A stretch of 64,000 bases of DNA from Pleurocapsales cyanobacterium LEGE 06147 (GTDB taxonomy: Bacteria; Cyanobacteriota; Cyanobacteriia; Cyanobacteriales; Xenococcaceae). Shown here piece after piece: positions 9,848 through 18,856 of the stretch. The notes under the pieces were generated by a model that saw nothing but the letters and a program-made list of their open reading frames with translations, ran no database searches and was not told the origin of the DNA. The stretch lies in NCBI GenBank assembly GCA_015207585.1, contig JADEWQ010000013.1:1-64000 (forward strand), given 5' to 3'. Each line of letters begins with the position of its first letter. Within the stretch, counting starts at the first letter, position 1. The position numbers and the translations under genes are program-made.

Positions 9848-11062
9848 TTAACAGCATTCTTCTGGACTGCAACAAGTGGCACTATCATCGGTGCTAGTTA
9901 GGCTATATTCCGACCCTTTTGTTTCTCTCGGATGACGAATTGCCTTACTCTTGCAGCTAAATACTTGGGCTTCTTCTAGGGGAATATTTTCGTAAGGTGG
10001 GACGGAAATTAGATCTTTGGCGTAAGGACTGCGGGAATTGGTCATAATCTGATAAGTCTTGTCGCAGACAGCCATTCTTTCTCCCCGACAGAAAATGTGA
10101 CCGTCATCATCCTCTACCTTTTTCCAGGGACCTTTATAGATAACAGCTTGTTTGCGTTCCCAACAAGATCCTTCTTTGCCTTTGTAGGCACGAACAGTCA
10201 TGGAACGAAATTCAATTCCGTCAATTGTTTGCCAGGGTTGTTCTTCTCGTTTGAGGATTTCGATGCCATAAAATCCTGCCGACTCAAACATCTTTAAGAA
10301 AGAGTCTTCCCGAAATGCCCCTGCAATACAACCACTCCAGAGTTCGGCATCGTTGAGAATTTCTGGAGTTGGGTCTTCATCGCAAACTATATCAGAAATA
10401 ACGACCCGTCCGCCGCGTTTGAGAATGCGAAAAATTTCTTGGAACAGTTGTTGTTTATCTTGAGGACGGACTAGATTGAGAACGCAGTTAGAAATAACTA
10501 CATCAACGCTATTATCTGGAATGAGAGTTTCTTCCCGACGCAGGCGATCGCATTGTGCTTCATACCTCCCCATATCTTCGATTGAGGTAATTGGATTTCC
10601 TTGCAGCCAAGCTTGTACCTCATCCAAATTTAGCTTCAGGTCTTGAATTTTACCCTTAACAAATTGGGTATTGTGATATCCCAATTTAGAAGCTATTTCT
10701 TCTTGATATTTCCGTGCCAGTGACAGCATCTCATCGTTAAAATCTACCCCGATGACTTTTCCTGCCACACCGACTTTTTGCGCCAGGATATAGCAATTTT
10801 TCCCCGCGCCAGAACCCAAATCTACTACTGTCTCGCCAGCATTGACATAACGAGTCGGATCGCCACAACCATAGTCTTTGGCAATAATTTCCTCCGGCAA
10901 GATCTCCAAATAATTCCCTTCATACTCTGTCGGACAACACAAACTAGTCTGTTGCTGTCTGGCACCGTCTTGATAGCGTTCCAATACCGCAGACTCTACA
11001 TCATAGGCGATCGCTAAAGCTGAATCCTGCTGGTGTTGCTGGGAAGTAGCAATGTCAGTCAC
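9848..11062 (-). CDS. arsM: Arsenite S-adenosylmethionine methyltransferase
   Basis: A 404-residue class I methyltransferase that methylates trivalent arsenic. The SAM-binding loop DLGSGAGKN starts at residue 81; conserved cysteines for As(III) include the CC pair at 42-43, Cys66, the SNCVLNL cysteine and WSGCIAGAF. The protein is longer than minimal ArsM enzymes and ends CCSPEECC, an extra Cys-rich tail that may bind arsenic, a form seen in arsM-arsS loci. With arsS it should form an arsenosugar pathway. No arsR or arsenite pump gene is adjacent. Confidence 0.9.
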   Translation of the reverse strand: MTDIATSQQHQQDSALAIAYDVESAVLERYQDGARQQQTSLCCPTEYEGNYLEILPEEIIAKDYGCGDPTRYVNAGETVVDLGSGAGKNCYILAQKVGVAGKVIGVDFNDEMLSLARKYQEEIASKLGYHNTQFVKGKIQDLKLNLDEVQAWLQGNPITSIEDMGRYEAQCDRLRREETLIPDNSVDVVISNCVLNLVRPQDKQQLFQEIFRILKRGGRVVISDIVCDEDPTPEILNDAELWSGCIAGAFREDSFLKMFESAGFYGIEILKREEQPWQTIDGIEFRSMTVRAYKGKEGSCWERKQAVIYKGPWKKVEDDDGHIFCRGERMAVCDKTYQIMTNSRSPYAKDLISVPPYENIPLEEAQVFSCKSKAIRHPRETKGSEYSLTSTDDSATCCSPEECC

Positions 11063-11139
11063 CGATACTTAATCCTTTTACTTAACTTCAGTTAGGATGG
11101 CTTGTTATAAAGCAAAACACTCCTCATCCAAGCAATATG

Positions 11140-11340
11140 TCAAAACTTTTTTTGCCCTAGTTTTATTAAAGCTAATTTATCATCAGCTTCCAACGAAAAT
11201 AATTCTTTATGCCAGAGAGAAACAGGGATAAAGCCTAAGGATGAAATATGATGAAAAAGTGTTCTAGCAGTTAAAACCGCACGAACAATGGTGTGAAAAG
11301 ACCCGTACTTGATGGACATATCTCCTAGTCTTGCACTCAT
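11140..11340 (-). CDS. Small hypothetical protein
   Basis: A 66-residue frame starting MSARLGDMSIKYGSFHTIVR, with protein-like composition (a hydrophobic middle and a C-terminus rich in Leu, Lys and Asp). It lies upstream of arsM on the same strand. I do not recognise a family, there is no strong ribosome site, and it could be a chance frame or the end of a decayed gene. Confidence 0.3.
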   Translation of the reverse strand: MSARLGDMSIKYGSFHTIVRAVLTARTLFHHISSLGFIPVSLWHKELFSLEADDKLALIKLGQKKF

Positions 11341-11476
11341 CTCGATTTTAGGCGATCGTGCTAGGATACTCCCATCTGCTTTGGTTGGTCGCCCAAACGC
11401 GATCGCCTAATTTTCAACAGTGAAACTTCAGCATCCGCTCACATTTCGCAATTTGTTGAAAATAGTTCAGGAAACC

Positions 11477-11989
11477 ATGGCTTTAATCAAACTTGATGAA
11501 TACTATCCCAACTACCGCGAACAAGCGCCTCATGACTATGACATTACCAATTTTGATGTTATTGCCAAAGGCGATGAAAAGGTCGGTTCTGTTGAAACCA
11601 TTTTGGTTGATGAGGATAGCGGTAATTTCCGATATCTAGTTGTTGACACGGGTTTCTGGATTCTCGGTAAAAAAGTATTACTGCCCATTGCTCTTGGTCG
11701 CATTGTCTATATGGAGCGACAGGTTTATGTCCAGGGATTAACCAAAGAGGAAGTCGAAAATATGCCTGAATACAATGAGAATTTGACAATTGACCCGGAT
11801 TATGAAGAGCGAGTGCGATCGGTTTTGCGTCCGATGGTGGATAAAGCGATCGCAAATGAAGTTTATAACCCCGATACCTACGACCTTTCTCAAGAGCCGT
11901 ACTTCTATGAGATCGAAGATCAAACTCTCAAATCGACACAAGAAAAGCTAATAGCAACGAAGAAGCGGCGGGATAAGGGGTTTGAGTAG
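11477..11989 (+). CDS. PRC-barrel domain protein
   Basis: A 170-residue soluble protein. The PRC barrel occupies about residues 20-85 (DVIAKGDEKVGSVETILVDE, FRYLVVDTGFWILGKKVLLP, GRIVYME), followed by VQGLTKEEVENMPEYNENLT, typical of cyanobacterial proteins of this type, and a charged tail. PRC barrels occur in RNA-processing factors and in stress or photosynthesis-related proteins; no specific partner is visible. ATG at 11477 (MALIKLDEYYPNYRE) matches relatives better than the longer frame from 11420. The next two intact genes or fragments (12273, 12746) are of the kind often met in stress islands. Confidence 0.8.
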   Translation: MALIKLDEYYPNYREQAPHDYDITNFDVIAKGDEKVGSVETILVDEDSGNFRYLVVDTGFWILGKKVLLPIALGRIVYMERQVYVQGLTKEEVENMPEYNENLTIDPDYEERVRSVLRPMVDKAIANEVYNPDTYDLSQEPYFYEIEDQTLKSTQEKLIATKKRRDKGFE

Positions 11990-12132
11990 CAATCCTCCTA
12001 GTTGCTCTTGGTGGCTTCAAACCAACAGTACACGACGCCCTAACCGTGATTATTGGAGTTTTGATTATTGCAATAATTGGCGAATTACTTCGACGTATTC
12101 GACTTGGGAAAATATCGTCGTCCTTTGATTAA
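11986..12132 (+). pseudogene. Fragment of a small membrane protein
   Basis: Immediately after, and overlapping the stop of, the PRC-barrel gene, an open frame without a plausible start reads AILLVALGGFKPTVHDALTV, then IIGVLIIAIIGELLRRIRLGK, and stops at 12132. One strongly hydrophobic helix followed by basic residues looks like the C-terminus of a small membrane protein that has lost its start. A GTG at 12046 would give about 28 residues. Confidence 0.35.
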
Positions 12133-12272
12133 TCAGTTTAAAAAAAAATTTTGTATGGCTGGTTACAAAATAGTGTAGCAATAGGTTATATCTCCCGTAG
12201 GACGAAGCAACAGCCTGAGGATGATACTTTTGAGGAAGTGAATTACAAGATCGGACTTCTAGGAGGAAAACA

Positions 12273-12467
12273 ATGGCTGTAGTCAACCCAGTGCAAGTAC
12301 AGAAATTCTTGAAAGGAGTTGATTATCCCGCTAGCAAGCAAGACTTGATCGAACATGCCAAGCAGCAAGGTGCGGACGAGAATGTTTGCTCGACGTTGGA
12401 GCAATTGCCCGATGAGGAATTTGAAACTCCTGCGGCTGTGAGCAAGGCAATTGGTGATATCGAGTAG
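12273..12467 (+). CDS. DUF2795 domain protein
   Basis: A 64-residue acidic protein that is entirely one DUF2795 domain (VQKFLKGVDYPASKQDLIEH, then AKQQGADENVCSTLEQLP and DEEFETPAAVSKAIG). Function is unknown; small proteins of this family are often found near general-stress genes. The start is decided by a strong AGGAGG ribosome site 7 bases upstream of ATG 12273. Confidence 0.85.
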   Translation: MAVVNPVQVQKFLKGVDYPASKQDLIEHAKQQGADENVCSTLEQLPDEEFETPAAVSKAIGDIE

Positions 12468-12555
12468 AAACTGGGACAATCTCCCTTTGAGAAAGTTATC
12501 CTATTTAACCTTAAGCTACGAACCAATCATCCTAAAGAACAAACTTCCAACTCAT

Positions 12556-12653
12556 CTATAGGGGTTTTCATGGGGATGCAATACAGCTACTTTTGAGAAC
12601 AAAACTCTCCTACTTATTCAGGTGCATTATACTCTACTGCAAACCCCTATAGT
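12556..12653. repeat. Inverted-repeat-bounded 98-bp element
   Basis: CTATAGGGGTTT at 12556-12567 is the exact inverse of AAACCCCTATAG at 12642-12653. The inside (74 bases) is AT-rich and non-coding. The layout is that of a miniature inverted-repeat element or a long hairpin; no target duplication was evident. Confidence 0.45.
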
Positions 12654-12745
12654 TGTGCTTCCCGCTTCAAAGTCTAAGTTTTTAAATTTTAGCAAGGAAA
12701 CCTGTGTAATTAGCCCTGGAAGTTTTTAAGAAGGAGTAATTTAAA

Positions 12746-13770
12746 ATGCAACTGAAGCCCATCGATCAACAAGTCGTCACTGTCATAGGTGCTTCTAGCG
12801 GTATTGGACGTGAAACAGCCCTCAAATTTGCCAAAAAGGGTGCAAAAGAGTAGTTTCGGCTCGCAGCCAACTGGGGCTAGATTCTTTAGTGGATGAAATC
12901 CGAGGCTTTGGAGGTGAGGCAACGGCAATTGCTGCTGATGTATCCGATTTTGAGCAGGTAAAAGCGATCGCAAACTATACTATCGAACAATACGGACGAC
13001 TCGACACCTGGGTACACTGCGCTGCTGTTTCTCTCTACGCCACCTTTGAAGAGACAAAACCAGAGGAATTTAAGCGCGTCATTGATGTCAACCTAATGGG
13101 ACAGGTGCATGGTGCAATGGCGGCATTGCCTCATCTCAAAAGCGAGGGACGTGGGGCGTTAATCCATGTCTCCTCAGTGGAAGCCAGACGGGGGTTTCCG
13201 CTTCAAAGTGCCTACGCTGCCTCGAAGCACGGCATTGATGGTTTCCTTGAAGCCTTGCGTGTCGAGCTGATGCATGAAAAGATTCCCATCAGCGTCACGA
13301 ATGTAATGCCTGCTTCCTTCAACACCCCCCTGTTCAGCAAGGCGCGTACCAAGCTAGGCGTGCTGCCAATGGGCGCACCACCAATCTACGACCCTAGCAT
13401 CGTTGCCGATGCCATCCTCTACGTTGCCGAACACCCCACCCGCGACATTGCTGTCGGGGATGCTGCCAAGATGATGTTACTAGCTCAACGGCTCTCGCCG
13501 GAACTCATGGATACTTATCTGGTCAACAATGGCTTTAAGTCGCAGAAAACTTCAGCACCGAAGTCTGAGGATGCGCCAGATAATCTTTATGAACCTATCT
13601 CAGGTTTCGATCGCGTAAAAGGAGAGTTTACTTCTCAGGAGCAGTCAGTGAGTTACACTGATTGGTTGGAGATGCATCCAACCGTGAAGGGGAGCGCACT
13701 TGCAGGTTTAGCACTCGGAGCAATTGCCCTTCTAGGCATACCCATTTTTAACGACGGAGAACTGTTTTAA
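12746..13770 (+). pseudogene. Short-chain dehydrogenase/reductase gene broken by a one-base frameshift
   Basis: ATG 12746 behind AAGGAG begins MQLKPIDQQVVTVIGASSGI with the Rossmann motif GASSGIGRET, and stops at a TAG at 12850. The downstream frame continues without loss: RVVSARSQLGLDSLVDEIRG, NAG-type strand region, the S-Y-K catalytic set (SSVEARRG...YAASKHG) and a C-terminal extension with a hydrophobic tail (ALAGLALGAIALLGIPIF). Adding one A to the AAAA run at 12844-12847 restores KKGAKRVVSARS. Without the break it would be a 341-residue SDR with a membrane-touching tail. A sequencing error in the A run is possible, but the two following genes are also broken, which favours real decay. 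Confidence 0.75.
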
Positions 13771-13775
13771 GCCGT

Positions 13776-14111
13776 ATGGCTAAGCAACGTCAGCGCTCTA
13801 TTAGGGAACAGGTACGCCAGATTGCAAAATCGAAGCTTGGCTACGAGTCTCTACGAGAGGGACAGGAAGATGCGATCGCATCCCTCCTCGACGGTCACGA
13901 CATCTTAGCCGTGATGCCCACAGGTTCGGGAAAATCTGCAATTTACTAGATTGCAGGAGTACTCCAATTCATTCTTCTGAATTGTAAGAAAAGCGTTGCG
14001 TTAGCGTTAGAGGACAAAAAGATGTTCAAGTATCCGGTACGCTCACAGGCAGGTGGACTTGAAAACCGCGCTGTTATCCGCCACCTAGCTTTGTTCCTAG
14101 ATGAACCGTAA
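13776..14111 (+). pseudogene. N-terminal remnant of a RecQ-type DNA helicase
   Basis: ATG 13776 gives MAKQRQRSIREQVRQIAKSK, then GYESLREGQEDAIASLLDGH and DILAVMPTGSGKSAIY, the Q-motif region and Walker A box of RecQ-family superfamily 2 helicases. A TAG at 13947 stands where relatives have Gln (YQ), so it is a nonsense change. The frame then runs on to 14111, but after about 20 codons it no longer looks like a helicase. Motifs II-VI are absent. It starts 5 bases after the broken SDR gene. Only the first quarter of a helicase survives. Confidence 0.75.
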
Positions 14112-14338
14112 AGAAAATGGAGGGCACTGTAATCTGCGTAACAACTATTTGTTACTTACAAATCCTTCCAGCGGTGTATAAAAAGTAACAATCATGATTG
14201 GCAAAATTATGATGTTACTGGTTAACGCTAAGAACATTTAGATTCGATACGAAATTGAATGTTTCAGGTGAAAAAAAGATCCTAAAAATTCGCTCCTTCG
14301 TAAAGAACCTACAGCAAAGTGAGTGAAGGAGATATTTT

Positions 14339-15151
14339 ATGATGCTGCGCCACTTAATATTAGCTGTAGCGATCGCAAGTATTTGCACAAGCCGTAATAT
14401 CCCCGACGATCCGAAGGATACGCTCAAGCAAGTAAGGGGCGGTACGATGCGCGTGGGCGTGGTTGAAAACTGACCGTGGGTAAGGCGTATCAATGATGAA
14501 CCGACAGGAGTCGAGGTTGAACTCGTGCGCCAGTTGGCTAAGGAACTAGATGCTAAAATCGAGTGGGTGTGGGGACCAGAAAATGAGATTCTGGAAGCAC
14601 TCAAACATTATGAACTCGATCCGGGGATCGCGGGATTAACACAATCCACATCGTGGCAAAAGGAAGTTGGCATCACCAATCCCTATTTCACTGACCGGAT
14701 TTTAGTTGGCGTTCCCCCCAACCTGTCTCCCATTAAGGACGCTGAAGTTGAGGGAGTGCAAGTTGCGGTGGAGCAGGAGAATGCAGTGGTGGCAGCATAT
14801 GTTAAAAAAGAAAACGCTGTTCCGGTTCGTGTCGCAGAACCTTTCCAAGCGAACAAACCTGTAGCTGCTCCCTCTTGGCAACTGGAACACGAAATCGAAT
14901 TGCACGAGGATCGGCACATCATGGCGGTGCCACCGGGAGAAAACGGCTGGCTAATGCGGCTGGAACGCTTCTTAAGTGGAAAGCGATCGCTCATTACTAA
15001 ACAGGATCTAAAAATCTTTTCTCGAGTAGTTCATGAGGATGTTGTTGTTTCATTCGTGTGCTCGCTAAGGTGGCTTAGATTACAAGCAAATGACACAAAA
15101 AGTCTACCTTTAGATAGAAGTGAGAACAAAACCTTGGTTAGTATTCTTTAG
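14339..15151 (+). pseudogene. Periplasmic solute-binding protein gene with an internal stop
   Basis: ATG 14339 behind GAAGGAG starts MMLRHLILAVAIASICTSRN, a signal-peptide-like N-terminus, then GGTMRVGVVEN and a TGA at 14471. The same frame continues PWVRRINDEPTGVEVELVRQ, LAKELDAKIEWVWGPENEIL, LDPGIAGLTQSTSWQKEVGI, TNPYFTDRILVGVP: a family 3 type ABC-transporter binding protein (amino-acid type). After about 14990 the sequence (KRSLITKQDLKIFSR onward) loses resemblance, so the 3' end may also be altered. No permease or ATPase gene is nearby. Reassignment of TGA is not expected in cyanobacteria, so this is a pseudogene. Confidence 0.75.
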
Positions 15152-15239
15152 CAATAAAATAGATTAGAGAAAAAAAGCTTTATTTTTATTGGCGATTTGG
15201 AAAGTGCCGGAAGAACTTGCGATTTTAGGTTTTTAATAC

Positions 15240-16448
15240 ATGCATAGGGAGTTGACAGGTAGATCTTTTGTCAATACCGCACAATTTAATCGGGTTGCTC
15301 GTGTAGTTACCAGCAAAATAACTGAACTTTTGTACGCTCAAGTGCTTGTGACGAATCGGGATAACGTTGTCGTTGCTAGTAGTGAATTTAACCAAATTGG
15401 AAAAATTTTTAACCGAATCGAGCGACAAGAAAATAACTATCTACGAGTCCCTTTACACCTCAAAACTGAAGTCGGCGAGGTAATTGTAGAAAAACCTTTC
15501 AATTGTGAAGCAATCTCGCCGCGTTTGGCAAAAGTCTTGGTAGAGTTGGTTATTAACCAAGCAACGGTACTTAACCATCGACCTAATCAGCAAGCGTTGA
15601 AGAATCAGTTCATTTATGACTTACTTCACGGTCAAATTGTCGATGAGACAGAAATTCTTCGTCAGGCGAAGCTGTTGGGACTAAATTTGAGCCCTCCCCG
15701 TGCGGTCATTTTAATTGATGCTGCCGATTACGTTATTAAACCTTCAGGTGACAATTCGGAGAAGGTTAAGATCGAGCGATACCGACGAACGCAACTTGTC
15801 ATTGGCAGTATCGTGAGCTTTTTTCATCTTCCAAATGACACTATCTGTGCTGATTTGGGTGGGGGTGAAGTAGCCGTTTTAAAAGCCAGCGATACGAAAA
15901 ATTTGGGCAGTTGGGCAGAGAATGAAAAAAATGCGGTTTCTTTGAGTGCTTTATGGGCAAATCTGACGGCGCTTAAGCGGGCTGGTAATGCCTTGCTGAT
16001 GCGTTTGCGAAGCGATACAGGAGCAGCCATTAGTATTGGGATCGGTCGCTATCACCCCGGACTTCTCGGTCTCGCGCGATCTTACCAGGACGCTCGCATG
16101 GCACTTTCACTCGGTCATCGCTTTAACGGTCACGATCGCGTTTACTGTTTGGATCTTCTGGGAATGGCAGCATTTGTTGGCGTTGCTGATGAGCAAACAA
16201 AAGTTGAACTAGCAACGCATTTACTATCCCCTCTTGACTGCGAACCAGAACTGTTGAAAACCGTAGAGACGTTTTTTGAGAATAACTGTAGCCCTTCAGC
16301 AACTGCAAAGCAACTCTCAATTCACCGCAATACCCTCAACTACCGCCTCGATAAACTGGCTTCGCTTACAGGTCTCGATCCGCGTCATTTTGACGATGCA
16401 GTGCAGATTCGCTTGGCACTCCTGCTGCGCCAACTTCAATTAAACTAA
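15240..16448 (+). CDS. CdaR/PucR-family transcriptional regulator
   Basis: A 402-residue protein with an N-terminal sugar-diacid-recognition-like domain (about 1-135: VARVVTSKITELLYAQVLVT, NRDNVVVASS), a middle GGDEF-like degenerate region and a C-terminal PucR-type helix-turn-helix (about 345-400: SATAKQLSIHRNTLNYRLDK, FDDAVQIRLALLLR). This is the CdaR architecture, which activates genes for sugar diacid (glycerate, glucarate) use. Here its neighbour is a glycoconjugate cluster 14 bases downstream, so it may regulate that cluster; this is inference from position only. Confidence 0.85.
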   Translation: MHRELTGRSFVNTAQFNRVARVVTSKITELLYAQVLVTNRDNVVVASSEFNQIGKIFNRIERQENNYLRVPLHLKTEVGEVIVEKPFNCEAISPRLAKVLVELVINQATVLNHRPNQQALKNQFIYDLLHGQIVDETEILRQAKLLGLNLSPPRAVILIDAADYVIKPSGDNSEKVKIERYRRTQLVIGSIVSFFHLPNDTICADLGGGEVAVLKASDTKNLGSWAENEKNAVSLSALWANLTALKRAGNALLMRLRSDTGAAISIGIGRYHPGLLGLARSYQDARMALSLGHRFNGHDRVYCLDLLGMAAFVGVADEQTKVELATHLLSPLDCEPELLKTVETFFENNCSPSATAKQLSIHRNTLNYRLDKLASLTGLDPRHFDDAVQIRLALLLRQLQLN

Positions 16449-16462
16449 TACTATTTTGGATT

Positions 16463-17633
16463 ATGAAAGACTTTTCCCGCCGCGCTCGCGAAGCGTCCCG
16501 GAGGGATTTGACGAGCAAACGGCAATCTCGCTCTTTACGAGTAATAGTCTACACGGACTCGACAGGCATTGGCGGCGCAGAAATTAGCTTGAGTCATTTA
16601 GTTGCTAACGTGTCGAACGAGATTGAGGTGACGGTAATGGGTACGTCCGAACTTGTCGTTGAAGCGATCGCGCAACGAAGAACCCAAGCCGCAAAAAAGG
16701 TAGTTTCTGGCATACCAGCCCATCTAGCCGCCCTCTTCCAACTGCGTCCCGACGTGGTGCATATTAATCTCTGTACCCCCTGGGCAGGTGCGACGGGTTT
16801 AGCTACCGCCCTCATGTTACCCAAGGCGCGGGTAGTGCGAGTCGATCAGTTACCCTTGCGCACGACGGATCTGATGACTTGGTGGCGGACGCGGGTACTC
16901 TCGTTGCGGGTTGACGCTCATGTTGCCGTTGGCGAGGTAAGCGCGCGGCTGATGGAAGATTTCTATGCTCTCGGTCGCAATACGGTGCTTTCTGTTCCCA
17001 ACTGCGTTTCCGATTTAGCCACCGAACCCCAACCACCATTCCCCAAACCAAATGGAAAAGTAGCAATTGGTAGCGTGGGACGACTGGACGCGATGAAGGG
17101 TCATGACGTGTTGCTCCGCGCGATCGCGCAAGTCGATGGGGTAGAATTGACAATCCTGGGCGAGGGAAACGAACGGGCTGCACTCGAAAAGTTAGCCGTC
17201 GAGCTTGGCATCCGCGATCGCATCAATTTACTGGGTTGGGTAGCCAATCCGCGCGAATATCTCCCGCAATTCGATATTATCGCCCAACCGTCGCGATCGG
17301 AAGGTTTTCCACTCGCCATCGTCGAGGCAATGCTAGCTGCCCGTCCCGTCGTCGCTACTCGCGTCTACTCGCGTCGGTAGCGTTGCCGAGGCGGTCATCG
17401 ACGGCGAAACAGGATTTTTAGTCAACAAGAACGACGTGGAGGGACTTGCAGACGCACTGCATCGCTTGAGGGATGATTCCAAATTGCGGATTCGTTTTGG
17501 TCAACGAGGTCGAGAGGTTGCCAAAGCTTCTTTTACGGTGGAACAGATGAGCAATCGCTACGAGCGTTTATGGTATGAGATAGTAGCGCGATCGCAAGTT
17601 CCCAGACTTTTTGTTCCGCGTCCTAAAGATTAA
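16463..17633 (+). pseudogene. GT4-family glycosyltransferase gene disrupted by a 10-bp tandem duplication
   Basis: From ATG 16463 the frame runs as a GT-B glycosyltransferase: VIVYTDSTGIGGAEISLSHL, the SVGRLDAMKGHDVLLRAIAQ motif and EX7E-type QPSRSEGFPLAIVEAMLAA. At 17356-17375 the decamer TACTCGCGTC occurs twice; the extra copy ends the frame at 17380 (VVATRVYSRR). Removing one copy restores VVATRVGSVAEAVIDGETGF and the C-terminus to 17633 (VPRPKD). The protein would be about 386 residues. The N-terminal 25 codons (SRRAREASRRDLTSKR) coincide with a GC-rich dispersed repeat, so the original start may be later. Copy-number change of the decamer could switch the gene on and off. Confidence 0.85.
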
Positions 17634-17719
17634 AGAAAAGGCAAGAATTTCCTAGTCGCGTTGCATAGGAATCATATTGATTCGGCTAGAGTAGGCAGGG
17701 GATAAAAAAGCTTTTTTTA

Positions 17720-17739
17720 AATTGTGCAATTGCACAATT
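17720..17739. promoter_or_regulatory. Perfect 20-bp palindrome upstream of the heptosyltransferase operon
   Basis: AATTGTGCAATTGCACAATT is its own reverse complement and lies 97 bases before the first GT9 start, in the only sizeable gap (203 bases) ahead of the cluster. It fits an operator for a dimeric regulator; a terminator role for the upstream gene is less likely because the stem is AT-rich with no T run. Confidence 0.4.
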
Positions 17740-17836
17740 ATTGAGCAGATAAAGCAGTAATTATTTGGACAAATGCCCAATGAAAAAAATATATCGATTT
17801 TCTAAGATGATTTGACATAAAGATGGGAATAAGCCC

Positions 17837-18856
17837 ATGAATTTCAGCCAACAACTTGGAAAATCGCCGCGAGTGGCGATCGCGCGCTGTCTGCCAGGAC
17901 TCGGCGATTTACTTTGTGCCGTTCCTGCGTTTAGAGCTTTGCGTGCCGCATTACCAGAGGCACACATTACATTGATTGGTTTACCTTTGGCGCAAAACTT
18001 TGTTGCGCGGTTTAACCATTATTTAGATGATTGGTTAGAGTTTCCCGGTTATCCAGGGATTCCCGAAGGATGGCGATCGCCCCATCATACTAAAGCATTT
18101 ATAAATCGGGTGCAAGCGCAAGCATTCGATCTGGCAATTCAAATGCACGGCAGTGGCATCGTCAGTAATTTTTTCACTGTGTTGCTTGGGGCGAAATTTA
18201 ATGCAGGCTTTTTCTTGCCGGGACAGTATTGCCCCGATCGCGAACGATTCTTCCCTTATCCAGAAAAAGAACCAGAAGTCAGACGACATCTGCGATTGAT
18301 GGAGTTCTTAGGTCTTCCGCTACAAGGCGAGCAATTGGAATTTCTTCTTTTTGAGTCGGATTGGTTAGAATTGCAGCAAATTTTGGAAATACCTCCCTTG
18401 CACTCAGGAAGATATGTTTGCCTTCATCCAGGAGCAAGTGTAAGAGGTCGCCGTTGGTCGCCTTTGCAATTTGCCCGTGTTGGCGATGCTATGGCAGAAC
18501 AGGGATTTCAGGTTATTCTCACTGGTACGGCAGCAGAAGCAGAACTGACTGAGACAGTGGTTGAGGCAATGAGTGCCCCAGCAATTAATTTGGCAGAATG
18601 TACCAGTTTAGGGGCGTTAGCTGCCTTACTCAAAGGTGCTGCCCTTGTCGTTTGCAACGATACCGGAGTCTCTCACTTAGCGGCTGCCCTAGAAGTCAAG
18701 AGTGTTGTCATTTTCTCCAATTCCGATCCGAAACGCTGGGCACCTTTAAATCGCAATCGCCATCGAATTGTTCGTGCCAGTGATGAAAATGCCTTAGAAG
18801 CTATCTTAACTCACGCAACAGACCTCTTACAGAAGGAGGTGGCGTATGCAGTTTGA
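17837..18856 (+). CDS. Glycosyltransferase family 9 protein (heptosyltransferase-like)
   Basis: A 339-residue GT-B enzyme of the ADP-heptose:LPS heptosyltransferase family. RCLPGLGDLLCAVPAFRALR is the N-terminal substrate-binding loop, VCLHPGASVRGRRWSPLQFA the central strand-loop, and VVCNDTGVSHLAAALEVKSV the C-terminal nucleotide-sugar motif (D/N-T-G-x-x-H-L-A). It would transfer a sugar, plausibly heptose from ADP-heptose, to a cell-surface glycan. It is the first intact gene of a same-strand cluster running to 30990 and overlaps the next frame by 11 bases. The exact donor and acceptor cannot be told from sequence. Confidence 0.85.
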   Translation: MNFSQQLGKSPRVAIARCLPGLGDLLCAVPAFRALRAALPEAHITLIGLPLAQNFVARFNHYLDDWLEFPGYPGIPEGWRSPHHTKAFINRVQAQAFDLAIQMHGSGIVSNFFTVLLGAKFNAGFFLPGQYCPDRERFFPYPEKEPEVRRHLRLMEFLGLPLQGEQLEFLLFESDWLELQQILEIPPLHSGRYVCLHPGASVRGRRWSPLQFARVGDAMAEQGFQVILTGTAAEAELTETVVEAMSAPAINLAECTSLGALAALLKGAALVVCNDTGVSHLAAALEVKSVVIFSNSDPKRWAPLNRNRHRIVRASDENALEAILTHATDLLQKEVAYAV

